Made by a program: the position numbers and the translations under genes. Below are positions 1 through 9,228 of a DNA stretch of 64,000 bases, in pieces. The notes beneath the pieces are model-generated. The model was given only the letters and a program-made list of their open reading frames with translations, had not been told where the DNA came from and did not search any database. The DNA is from Prunus persica (lineage: Eukaryota > Streptophyta > Magnoliopsida > Rosales > Rosaceae). Within the stretch, counting starts at the first letter, position 1, and each line of letters opens with the position of its first letter. Location of the stretch: assembly GCF_000346465.2 (NCBI RefSeq), contig NC_034010.1, positions 18,196,919 to 18,260,918 on the forward strand, in the 5' to 3' direction.

Positions 1-1200
1 ATAAATATAAAGAGATTTTGGGGATAAGGATTGAGAAATTCATATATAATAATAATAGTAACAGTCAATCGGGAAATTGTATGATTATCATGTCACACGT
101 GGCGTAGGATTTTCCGACGTGTGGACAGACTTCATACGTAGCGTTGGATTTTCCGGCATATGGGGAGATTATGTGATTATGTGATGGTTAGGTCACACGT
201 GGCATAGGATTTTCCGGCGTGTTGACAGGCCACATACGTGGCGTTGGATTTTCCGGCGTATGGGGAGATTATGTGATTATTAGGAAGATTAATTAAGGAT
301 TATTATACTGAGTTGGAAAAGAAAAATGTTTGAAAAAGATTGTGTTTGGTGAGTTGTGATTTAAAGAAAAGGGGAAGGGATAAAGTCTAGAGTCTATCAT
401 TTCGTATTACTGTAATGGATTGTATGTTATTGGGACTGGGATGTTTGTGGAAAGAACTACGTGTGGCTTGATCCTTCAGTAAGGGTACGTAGGCAGCCTA
501 GGATAGTACCTAGGTGCAGCCACGGACTAAACATTACTTATGTGGTGTTATTGAGTCTGGTTCTGACCTTGTTGTTGGTCCTGAAGCTCAGTTGAAAACG
601 AGATGCGATTAAATATTTGTTCATACTCCCATTTGGTTAAGGAAGGGTTGTGCAAATGTGTTCTGGTCAAAACAAATATAAAACCCGTTTGGATGATGGT
701 ACGATTTAGGCTGAGGCCTTACACTACTTGCGTATGATTAAAAATTTGGAAAGTTAATTTATGTTATTTGCATTGGGCATTTATAAATAAGTTAAGTTTA
801 TTATCTGAAATGTTTAATCCATTATTGTGATTTAAGGACATTGATGTCAGTTCGGTTTCCAACTATGTGAAGGCCGGAGGCCGAATATATGAATTGCATG
901 AAATTATAATGTGCATGCTGTCGGTTGGTGATATTAAATGTGTTTTATGCATGTTGAAATTTTGGGGAAGTGTTCAATTTACAGGGGAGACTCTGCCGAA
1001 ATTTCGGTAGAAAGTCTCGTGCCCTTATTCCTTTTTGGAAAAAGAGGATATAGTTTTAGAAGTGGGCCCGACATCGGGATGATGTTGGGAATTCCACATG
1101 ATTCATCTCGGGTTCCGAGGAGTTCAGGACAGGTCCTATCAAACCAACTTGTAGCAGTCACTGAAAATCATTAAGAACTGTTTGAGAAAGGTTGTCTTAT
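1..1200. mobile_element. LTR-retrotransposon-like sequence (partial)
   Basis: No coding frame of useful length is present. The stretch around 483-530 (GGGTACGTAGGCAGCCTAGG followed by a TGCAGCCA motif) resembles the conserved block found in many plant Ty3/gypsy LTRs. The flanking purine-rich text and the GGCCGGAGGCCGAAT stretch near 873 fit LTR or leader sequence. I see neither LTR boundary nor internal genes, so the element either continues beyond the window or is a remnant. The assignment rests on resemblance only. Confidence 0.35.
82..280. repeat. 100-bp tandem duplication with ACGTGG motifs
   Basis: Two copies of a ~100-bp unit lie head to tail: the segment starting CACACGTGGC recurs 100 bases later, and both units end GGGGAGATTATGTGATTAT (at 180 and 280). 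Each unit holds two half-repeats built on (A)CGTGGCGT-GGATTTTCCGGCGT. Imperfect copies of an ACGTGG core therefore occur four times. It lies in the LTR-like sequence. Confidence 0.75.
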
Positions 1201-1239
1201 TTATTTTTATAGAAAACATATATAGAATTAAACGTGGGT

Positions 1240-1343
1240 GACGTCCTTGAACTATAGCCCCAGTTGCAATTGGGTCCGTGAACTAAATTTTGAGGCAACA
1301 AAATCCTTTAATTAGACAATCAGTTGCAATTAGGTTTTGCTGT
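1240..1343 (+). repeat. MULE left terminal inverted repeat
   Basis: About 103 bases that match the reverse complement of 7897-7999 with few mismatches. The match runs from GACGTCCTTGAACTATAG to GGTTTTGCTGT, where similarity stops abruptly. Confidence 0.9.
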
Positions 1344-1462
1344 AATAGAATCCGTTGAGATTGACCATATGAATGTCACGTGCTCTTGGTTTTCAGGGTA
1401 TTTTCGACTTTTCGTCGTTTTGAATGAAACAAATCCAATTTAGCGCTGAAGAAGGGGGAAAG

Positions 1463-1540
1463 CATGTGAACTATCCCTTCTGAGGCAGCCATTGGAGTTG
1501 CATACGGTGAGCTATCCCTTTTGAGGCAGCCATTGGAGTT
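1463..1540. repeat. ~40-bp tandem duplication in MULE 5' region
   Basis: The phrase ACTATCCCTTCTGAGGCAGC CATTGGAGTT appears twice in a row with two or three substitutions, about 40 bases apart, in the untranslated part of the MULE upstream of the transposase. Confidence 0.7.
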
Positions 1541-2002
1541 AAATTTGCTGTAGCAGTGACTGAGTAAGTGAGAAATTTTCTGTGTAAGCTTCGAAATTTG
1601 GGGTTGATCGGGGATACAGTTAAAGGTTAGGGTTTCATTTTGCGAATAATTGGGTTTTTCGTCCTTTTGGCTGATAGTGATGGAAGAGTTTGACTTCAGT
1701 TGGGGTGGTGTTGCTCCTAAATACAGTAAGTGATTCTGCCTGTTTGAATACGTATAAGTTGGTTTTGTTTTCATCTGTGTGGTCCATAGCTTTTAAAGAT
1801 TCCTTGCTTTATACTGTCCTTGACTGCAGCACTTAGGGTTTTTTTATCCCTTCTTGTCTTCTATCTATGCCTCACACCAAATGGACTGAAGTTATTCCAC
1901 AGCAATTAAAAAACTGAACGAACTGTGTGCTGTATATTTTAGTTTTCGTGCAGAACATTGAATTAAAACATGGTTTTGTCTGATTTTATGATTCCAAAAC
2001 AG

Positions 2003-2029
2003 GTGTGTGTGTGTGTGTGTGTGTGTGTG
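2003..2029. repeat. (GT)n microsatellite at edge of assembly gap
   Basis: Uninterrupted GT dinucleotides run directly into N characters. Apparent VCVCVC or THTHTH peptides across this point are artefacts of the repeat. Confidence 0.95.
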
Positions 2030-2315
2030 NNNNNNNNNNNNNNNNNNNNNNNNNNNNNNNNNNNNNNNNNNNNNNNNNNNNNNNNNNNNNNNNNNNNNNN
2101 NNNNNNNNNNNNNNNNNNNNNNNNNNNNNNNNNNNNNNNNNNNNNNNNNNNNNNNNNNNNNNNNNNNNNNNNNNNNNNNNNNNNNNNNNNNNNNNNNNNN
2201 NNNNNNNNNNNNNNNNNNNNNNNNNNNNNNNNNNNNNNNNNNNNNNNNNNNNNNNNNNNNNNNNNNNNNNNNNNNNNNNNNNNNNNNNNNNNNNNNNNNN
2301 NNNNNNNNNNNNNNN
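2030..2315. other. Assembly gap (N run, 286 positions)
   Basis: Sequence is unknown here. The true length is not known from this window. The gap hides part of the MULE transposase N-terminus. Confidence 1.
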
Positions 2316-4289
2316 GGTGGAAGATAATGTCTCTGTGAAGATAAAGATGAAGCTGAGTTGTAACAGTGAAGAAGATGATAGAGAATTTGTTGATAGTGAT
2401 TACGAAGTCAGTGAAGAAGAATTTGGGTTTAAGACAGTTGAAGTGCCTGATCATGAAGGGGCAGAGGACACTATGAATGATAGCAATGAGGGGCCTGCTT
2501 TTGAAGCTCCTGGAGAGGTGTCATCAGATGGCGAGCACACCTCAAGTTTTGATACTGAAAGTGAGGGTGATGGGGATGATATAGAAGGGGATAATGAAGG
2601 GACAAGTAAGGTGAGAAGGGAAAAAAAGCTACCTTGGTTTAAGCAGTATAGAAGGGAGGTGGACTTAAAGAATCCTAAGTTTCGGCTTGGGATGCAATTT
2701 GAAAACAGACAGGTTCTTAAAGAGGCACTCAGGGAATATTCCATTATTCATGGAAGGAAACTGTTCTTTGAAAAAAATGACAAGACGAGAGTAAAGTCAA
2801 TTTGCAGAGGAGGATTAAAATGTCCATTTGTGCTTTATGCTTCACAGATAAACCAGGATGTGCAAATATTTGCAATTAAGAAGTTGAGCTTAGAACACAC
2901 ATGTGGGAGGGTGGAGAAACTGAAGTTTGCTAATCCCAAATGGATTTGTGAAAGATTTTCTAGCAAGATTGAGAAACACATATTGGAATCTGAAAGCTTT
3001 TCAAGGAGAAGTTTTGGAGTCCTATCGTGTGAGGCGTCCAAAGCTCAAGTGTATAGGGCAAAGAGATTGGCTAAAGCAAAAATTGAAGGAAACTACATAC
3101 AGCAAAATGCACGGTTGTGGGACTATGCAGAGCAGTTGAAGAATACCAACAAAGGTAGTATATAGTGAAAATTAAGTGTGATCTGGTTGGGGGTGAAGCA
3201 ATATTTCAAAGGATTTATGTGTGTCTAGCTACTTGTAAAAAAGGGGTTTTTAAGGGTGCAGGCTTGTCATTTGAAAGGTCATTATCCTGGGCAAATATTG
3301 ACTGTTGTAGGAGTTGATGGTAATAATGGTCTTTTCCCAATTGCATATGTTGTGGCTGAGATTGAAAACAAGGACTCGTGGATTTGGTTTCTGTCTTTGT
3401 TGATTGAAGATTTATGTATTACAAATGGTTTATCCTGGGCTTTCATGAGTGATAAGCAAAAAGGGCTCATACCTACCATTGCACATGTACTACCAACTAC
3501 AGAGCATAGAATGTGCGTCCGGCGCTTGTACAATAATTTCAGAGCAACACATCTTGGTCTCACTCTCAAACACATGTTGTGGGCAGCTGCCAAAGCCACT
3601 ACTATTCCTTGGTGGGAAGCGGAAATGGAGAAGATGAAGTAAGAGGACTTGAAAGCTTGGAAATGGTTGGTGCAGAGACCACGCAATAATTGGACTAGAT
3701 CTCATTTTCATCCAATGTATAAGTGTGATCTTTTACTGAATAACCTTTGTAAGAGCTTTAATGCAGCTATAATTGATGTCAGAGATAATTCCATTTTGAC
3801 ATGTTTGGAAAGTATTCGAATGTATGTGATGCTTAGGATGGCTAATCGAAGAACTGCTTGTGGTAAATGGAAACACCCTGTTAGCCCAAGGATATTCAAA
3901 ATAATTGATAAGAACAAGATGGGAGCTTCTCAATGCATTCCTAGATTCGCTGGGGAGAAAATGCATCAAGTCAGTCACATGTATGGTGGGGAGTTTGTTG
4001 TAGATCTTGCAGTAATGTCTTGTAGTTGTAAGAGATGGGATTTATGTGGCATACCCTGTGCACATACTATTTCAGCTATATTCCACAAAGATGAAAACCC
4101 TGTTAAATATGTACATTAGTGTTATAAGCCAGAAACATACATGAGGTCATATGAACCAATAGTTCACCCCATCCTTTCTATGTATCAGTAAGTTAAGGGT
4201 GGCTTGCCTCCAATAAGACCTCCATTTCGTAAACGTCAACCAAGAAGACCTAAGAGATTGAGGACAAAGGAGGTTGCTGAGGTTCAAGT

Positions 4290-6020
4290 ACCAGCCCCAA
4301 ACCCACCTGTTTTGGGCCAAAAAAAGTCACATGCTAGCCCACTTTTCACAAAGGCCCACAAATCAGAAGGGAACAAAGGACTGGACTTCGATTACTACAA
4401 AAAGAGAAAGCCCAATCTACGTCAGAAACCCACGAGTTTTTCGAAATAGCAGAGTTGTAAAAAAATTAAATGGCAGTAACAATTAAGCAGATCAATGGGC
4501 CCAGTCTCCAAAAATCTACCATTTCTCTCAAAAAGCCCAGGAACAAAATTGGCAGACTTCTTTTCTTAAAAAAAACTTGTTCTCAAGGAAGCTTACATAA
4601 CTACCTGACTTTGAAAAAGTCAACAATTTCAACTGAAGTCTGGATTTAACAGGGAGTTAGTGAAGGCACTCTTACAGGAAGATTTCCCCAGTCTATCACA
4701 GACAGAGAAAATATCAAAATCCTTTTCTATATTCGGTAAAATTTGGCAGACATCATTTCCAAGGGATAAGCAGGCTGTATTTCCTAAAAAGAGATAAGTA
4801 GAAAAGCAGGGAGTTGTTCATCTGAAAAAATCAAACTAACCATCACAGTTTGAGCTCTCACAAGGTGCAGTTAAATTGGGAAAAGGGGATTAGGTTTTCT
4901 TTCAAGAAAAGCAGGGAGATGATGGCCATAAGAACTGACTGCTGAAAGCTTGTCCGCCAGAATTGATAAAAACCCCATTTTCCTTTGCATTTAAAAATGA
5001 AAGATCTTTAGAGAAATTTTGCCGCCCATTATTAAAAGAAAGAAACTCTACTCCAAAGCACTTCTTATAAATATAAGAGGGGGTGAACAGGGCAAGAGGA
5101 TACTCAATTCAACAAACAATAAAACAACCAAAAATCAACCCAAGACAAGAACTGAAAATGATCACTTGATCCTTGAGGACCCTCAAACAAACTGAAGCAA
5201 CCAAAAGCTTAGTCAAGCCGCAGAAGAAACCAACTATAATTCAGAACTTCCAAATTCAGACTTAGAAAATAAGTCATTCAAAACGAGATTCCTCTCGTTA
5301 CAAATTTGGTTCAGCAACAGCCAAGACCAAGCAGAACAGATACCATAGTGCAGTTCTGGCTTAGTAATCCTCAAGTTCAGCCACTTCTGTCCCTTTCACA
5401 CCAAAGAAGTTGCAGTTTTGCCTGTTCGAAAAGCCTTCCAGGGCTTGAAATAGATTAAAGCTCTACCAAACTCACACTTTGGTATCAATTTACAACTGAA
5501 GCTTAGCAGTTGAAGTTGGTGGTAGTTCAGTCCAGTTCAGATATACCCAGTCCAGCCCGAATCAGAAGCTTCTATACAGGCAGAAATGGAATCCCAGCCT
5601 TCTTTTGTCTTCCTAAAGTTGATTTTTCCCTTCTAAATCTTGTAAAAGGCAGTTCTGCCTAAAACTGTTCACTTTATTATAATTTTTTCTAGCCAGAATT
5701 ACCAATCTTTTACTAAGATAAATTGTGAAGTCCTCACCAATCTGAGTCAAGAAAAGAACTTACTTGGGAAATATTCCTCACCCAAATTCACAATCGCTTG
5801 TTTAGAGATTAGTAACTTGGGGCGCAAGTTATCTATTCTTAAGAAGTCTGCTAGAATTTTTATTGCTAGCAGTGGCATGCTCACACACCAAAGAAAGTTG
5901 ACTTGTTGACCAGTCGATGGTTCTCAAGGCAATGAGGAACTTTACCCTTCTATCACAGGAACAAACACAAAACGGGTAAACACCACCAAATCCTTTGCCT
6001 CCAGGTTACACTGCTTCAGC
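4290..6020 (+). mobile_element. Insertion in MULE: caulimovirid-like (pararetrovirus) or LTR promoter/leader fragment
   Basis: This ~1.7-kb block separates the basic linker of the MULE transposase from its zinc knuckle, so it is foreign to the element. Its left third reads like the decayed 3' end of an ORF: two short open stretches, roughly 4488-4600 and 4650-4797, both closed by stops. A strong TATA box (TATAAATAT, 5066-5074) follows, then a long stop-rich leader-like region. A TGGTATCA at 5480, identical to the first 8 bases of the plant initiator-Met-tRNA primer site, lies about 400 bases beyond the TATA box. ORF end, TATA box, leader and primer-like site is the order in Caulimoviridae, but I recognise no viral protein domain. 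No TG...CA ends or target duplication support a solo LTR. Limits are approximate. Confidence 0.35.
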
Positions 6021-6699
6021 AGCAAAACTTAGAAGACTCTTAATTAAAATTAGATGTGGGACATGTGGAAAAGAAGGCCACAATCGAAGAGGATGTGAAA
6101 GACAGGTTGTTTAATTATTTGGGTTTTCTTATGAATTTTAATAAATTGGGTTGTGGTCAACTGTGGTTATGATTTTTTATAGCTGTGCTTGTATGTTGTG
6201 CAGGCTGAGGCAGCCTAAAATGGGAATGTTGGCCAAAATGAGGTTTAAGCAGCTAACAATAGAAATGCAGGCCAAAATGATATTGCCCGAGCCCAAACTA
6301 ATGCTGCCCCAGCCCAAACTGACACTGCCCCAGTCCAAAAAAAACCTGTCCCAACTCAAACTTACACTGGCCCAGCCCAAATTCAAGTTAATAGGGGCAG
6401 AGGAAGAGGCAGGGGAAGAGGAAGAGGCTTATGGAATCCAGCTGCAAGGATGTCATCTTCACAACCAGTTAGTTGCCTATTATTCTTGCCAAACTCAGAT
6501 TTTTTATGTTTGCCTATATAGTAATATATGTTGTTTGTGATTTTTATCTTAGGTGGTAAGTGATATCAGTCAAGGAAGGGCCAATCTGCCAACTCACAAC
6601 AAGTGCCTTTGCAACCATCATCCTCTTCACTTCCTCAACAAACCACACCCCATAGAGGAATATTCAAATACAGTGTCAAAAGACGAGGACAAGTATAGA

Positions 6700-7145
6700 C
6701 TGTGAAGACATATTTTGTGGAATTTTATGACCTATTTTTGGACTCTTAAGTACTTACTATGTGGATGTGTATTTTGGGTGAACATATACACTCAAGTATG
6801 CTATTTGGTAATGTTATTTTGAAGGCTCTTTTGCCTATTCTATGTAATGTTCAGGCATATTTTGGATTGTATGTAATGTGCAGTTGGTGAATGTTAATTG
6901 GTAATTGAAGCCTTTTGGATTGTATGTAATGTGCCCTTGTTCATTTGGTATACACTGCTAATTCAGCACAAAATCAGCTTATATAGCAAAACATCTGATA
7001 CACTGCCAAAGAGCCACAAAATAACCTTATGCCCAGGTTTCTGCCCATTTCTACACTACCAATTCCTGCCCATTTCTACACTATGCCCATGCCATCAAAA
7101 GCTGTTCAAGAGTATATACAACATTATGCCTATTTCCTGCCATTT
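6700..7145. other. MULE interior without genes
   Basis: AT-rich untranslated sequence between the convergent 3' ends of the transposase (+) and the GRF gene (-). It contains short irregular repeats such as CATTTCTACACTACCAA. Nothing else is recognised. Confidence 0.6.
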
Positions 7146-7749
7146 CTACACTACCAAATTATCCATATTGATGAACAATATCACAATCATAAAACACAAC
7201 AGAACAACAACCCAGAACCACCTTTGTCTTTGTCGATAACTCAAAATTTCCCTTTCTAGTACAACAACTTGTTGACCCATTCCCAAATTCTGTTTTTTCA
7301 AAATCTTGATGTCTTCTTCCTCTTCTCTCAGTTTTTGCTCTAATTTATTCTTCTCTTCTTCCATCAATCTGAAATTCTCCGCCGTTACTCTCAATTCATC
7401 CTCCATTCCTCTTAGTCTTCTAAGTAACCCAGGCAAGATTTCCTTTCCTCGTGGGCATGTTTCATTCTCCATCCATGCGAAAAAATGCAACCTCTTATTG
7501 TTATGCAATTCAACAAAACGAAACACCAATTTTAGACCCAACAAAACACCAATTTCATTCTCCAACCATGCGAAAAAACGAAACACCAATTACTGTTCTG
7601 CAATTCAAACAAAAACTTACCCAATTATTGCAACATGCCTCAAATCTTCTTCCAGGATTCAGATCTATCCATGAAGTCCGGCGTTTGATTTCCGACCCAC
7701 ACTCGCAGTAACGACGGTTGCAATTTGAATTTGTCGAACTCTCCGACAT
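7146..7749 (-). CDS. GRF-type zinc finger, coiled-coil, C-terminal membrane protein carried by MULE
   Basis: Exon 1 (7749-7621, 43 codons) carries a GRF zinc finger: CECG then RRTSWIDLNPGRRFEAC. The donor is GTAAG. Exon 2 (7493-7146) continues FFAWMENETCPRGKEILPGLL, then an acidic heptad-rich coiled coil, then a ~20-residue hydrophobic segment (WFWVVVLLCFMIVILFI) near the C-terminus. The combined frame is about 158 aa, and the 127-nt intron keeps the phase. This domain order (GRF, coiled coil, TM tail) is a widespread uncharacterised plant family. The intron holds a partial duplicate of its own acceptor and exon start (HFFAWMENE is repeated upstream), so the acceptor choice is uncertain. It lies between the transposase and the right TIR and is transcribed towards the transposase. 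Its role in the element is unknown. Confidence 0.7.
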
Positions 7750-7896
7750 TTTTCCTTTCTTCCCTCGCAGTCCCTTCTCAGTTCTTCAGTTCTTTAGTTG
7801 GGGGTTGAAACGAAGGGTTTAAGGCGAGTGTTCAGATTCGAAGGAGAGTCTTCAGACTCGAAAAGACGCTTTTACCCCTCATTTCACAGAGTTGGA

Positions 7897-7999
7897 CAGC
7901 AGAACCTGATTGCAACTGATTGTCTAATTAAAGGATTTAGTTGCCTCAAAATTTAGTTCACAGACCCAATTGCAACTGGGGCCATAGTTCAAGGACGTC
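7897..7999 (-). repeat. MULE right terminal inverted repeat
   Basis: Inverted partner of 1240-1343. It reads ACAGCAGAACCTGATTGC at its inner edge and GTTCAAGGACGTC at the outer edge. Confidence 0.9.
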
Positions 8000-8044
8000 T
8001 ACAGTAATAATAAAATAATACTTAAAATTTGTTAGGATACATAC

Positions 8045-8340
8045 CCGACTGTCTCCAGCTTTCCTCCCGTAAGTTGATTGTAGCGAACCTCGTTACCATC
8101 ACTGGCTGGTACTCCCTGTCCCTGACCATGATCGTCGCCAACCATGTTACCATCATTGGTTGCTACTCCTTGACTGTGATTGGGATCATCGCCAACCACG
8201 TTATCATCATTGACTTCTACCTGACGCACAACAACCGTTCTACCACCGTTTAGATCATCTATGAATAATAGATCCACATCTTCAAGTTTTTTGTAGAATG
8301 ATGGTGATTCTTGTCCAGGTAAATGTGGTTGTTCATCCAT
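8045..8340 (-). CDS. Possible orphan first exon, unknown protein
   Basis: Starts MDEQPHLPGQESPSFYKKLE and runs about 98 codons to a good splice donor (GG|GTATGT) at 8045, only 45 bases from the MULE end. The C-terminal half contains imperfect repeats of a GDD-x-QGV-x-(N/S)DGN unit, acidic and Asn/Gly-rich. I do not recognise a family. If this is a real exon, the rest of the gene would lie beyond the MULE or be lost. The alternative is a chance ORF over a small repeat. Confidence 0.35.
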
Positions 8341-8516
8341 TGTACGTACAATCACAAACTATGAATGTGATGTAAGAAAGAAAAAGGAGCAAAAATTGAA
8401 AAGATATGATCGAGAAGCTTGATGTGTGCATGCACTATCTTAAACCTGGAACACAATTGGGGCAGAGAGGACTGTATATATAATAGCTCTGTGATAAGGT
8501 TCTTCTTTTTCCCTTT

Positions 8517-8665
8517 TGTTTTGGGATAATAGGTCCTTACTTTCCCTTTTTGATATCCCAGTTTGTTTTAGGATAGTAGGTCCTGACTTGCCCTTTTGGA
8601 TATCCAGATTGGCGGCTTGGGATAGTATAGCTCCTCACTTACTCTTTTGGATATCCAGTATGGTT
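8517..8665. repeat. Three imperfect ~50-bp tandem repeats
   Basis: The phrase (T)GGGATAATAGGTCCTTACTT...CCTTTTTGATATCCAG occurs three times in succession with substitutions. It lies upstream of the ORF that starts at 8340, so it may be promoter-proximal. Confidence 0.65.
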
Positions 8666-9228
8666 GTGCACGTACCCAAAAAAAGATTTGCTCCAAAAGC
8701 GATTCATAGAAGCCCAGATTTGTGCTAATAGTTTTTTTGTTTTGGCTGTTCTTAAAACAAAACAAAACAAAACAAAACAAAATATATATATATATGACAG
8801 TTTTCTATTTGAAATTTTGAACCCAGCAAAGGTCTTTTCAGCATGTGTTCCAAATCCACACCAAATCCAATCCACCGCACCGTCATATGCGATGATATAT
8901 TTGTCCTTGCTTAATACAATCAGCAAAATTATTTTGTTTTCTTTTCTTTCCTTTTTCTTTTTCTATCTGATCATATATATATCTTCAGTATTCTTTGAAT
9001 GCAAATAATAATAAAACTCTACTCTACGTAGATGATATTGATTAGTGAAGGAATTAAACACGTCATTACATTTAAAGACAAATTAAGCATCTCAACAAGT
9101 AGATAATATATATTTCTTAAATGCAGAATCTGATGCATCCATCTCTAGTATAGTGTAAACTAATGGACTAAGCGACCACAACTGGAGCAGCAGACACCAC
9201 CATTAGTTCTCAACCCCCAGATTACTCA
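8666..9228. other. Intergenic, no gene seen
   Basis: AT-rich sequence with an AAAAC pentamer run (8755-8781) followed by a short TA run. The last part is probably the 3' UTR of the minus-strand gene that ends at 9229. Confidence 0.6.

Larger units (their letters stand above)
1680..6699 (+). pseudogene. MuDR-type MULE transposase, broken
   Basis: A possible first exon (1680-1725, starting MEEFDFSWGG, donor GTAAG) precedes the gap. After the gap come an acidic region and the MuDR N-terminal domain (about 2620-3150, with FRLGMQFENRQVLKEAL). The MULE DDE core is at 3256-3640 (VVGVDGNNGLFPIAY, then SDKQKGL carrying the second Asp). A SWIM zinc finger is at about 4020-4060 (CSCKRWDLCGIPCAH). A CCHC knuckle at 6050-6100 (CGTCGKEGHNRRGC) is followed by two introns (donors near 6106 and 6470), an RGRGRG tail and a stop at 6699. 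Breaks: in-frame stops at 3163, 3640, 4117 and 4192; a compensating frameshift pair between about 3155 and 3240; loss of the block that normally holds the first catalytic Asp; and an insertion between the SWIM region and the knuckle. It cannot make active transposase as it stands. Confidence 0.85.
1240..7999 (+). mobile_element. Mutator-like element (TIR-MULE), ~6.8 kb
   Basis: The ends at 1240-1343 and 7897-7999 are inverted copies of each other, both beginning GACGTCCTTGAACTATAG/GGCC. They bracket a MuDR-type transposase on + and a GRF zinc-finger gene on -. Long TIRs with an internal MULE transposase define a TIR-MULE. I could not find a clear 9-bp target-site duplication at these ends. 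Within the element are a 38-bp duplication, a GT microsatellite, an N gap and a foreign insertion at about 4290-6020. Confidence 0.88.

Noticed and set aside
1963..2454. Open frames across the GT repeat and N run on both strands
   Set aside because: They are made of dinucleotide repeats and unknown bases; only the part after 2316 on + has protein character.
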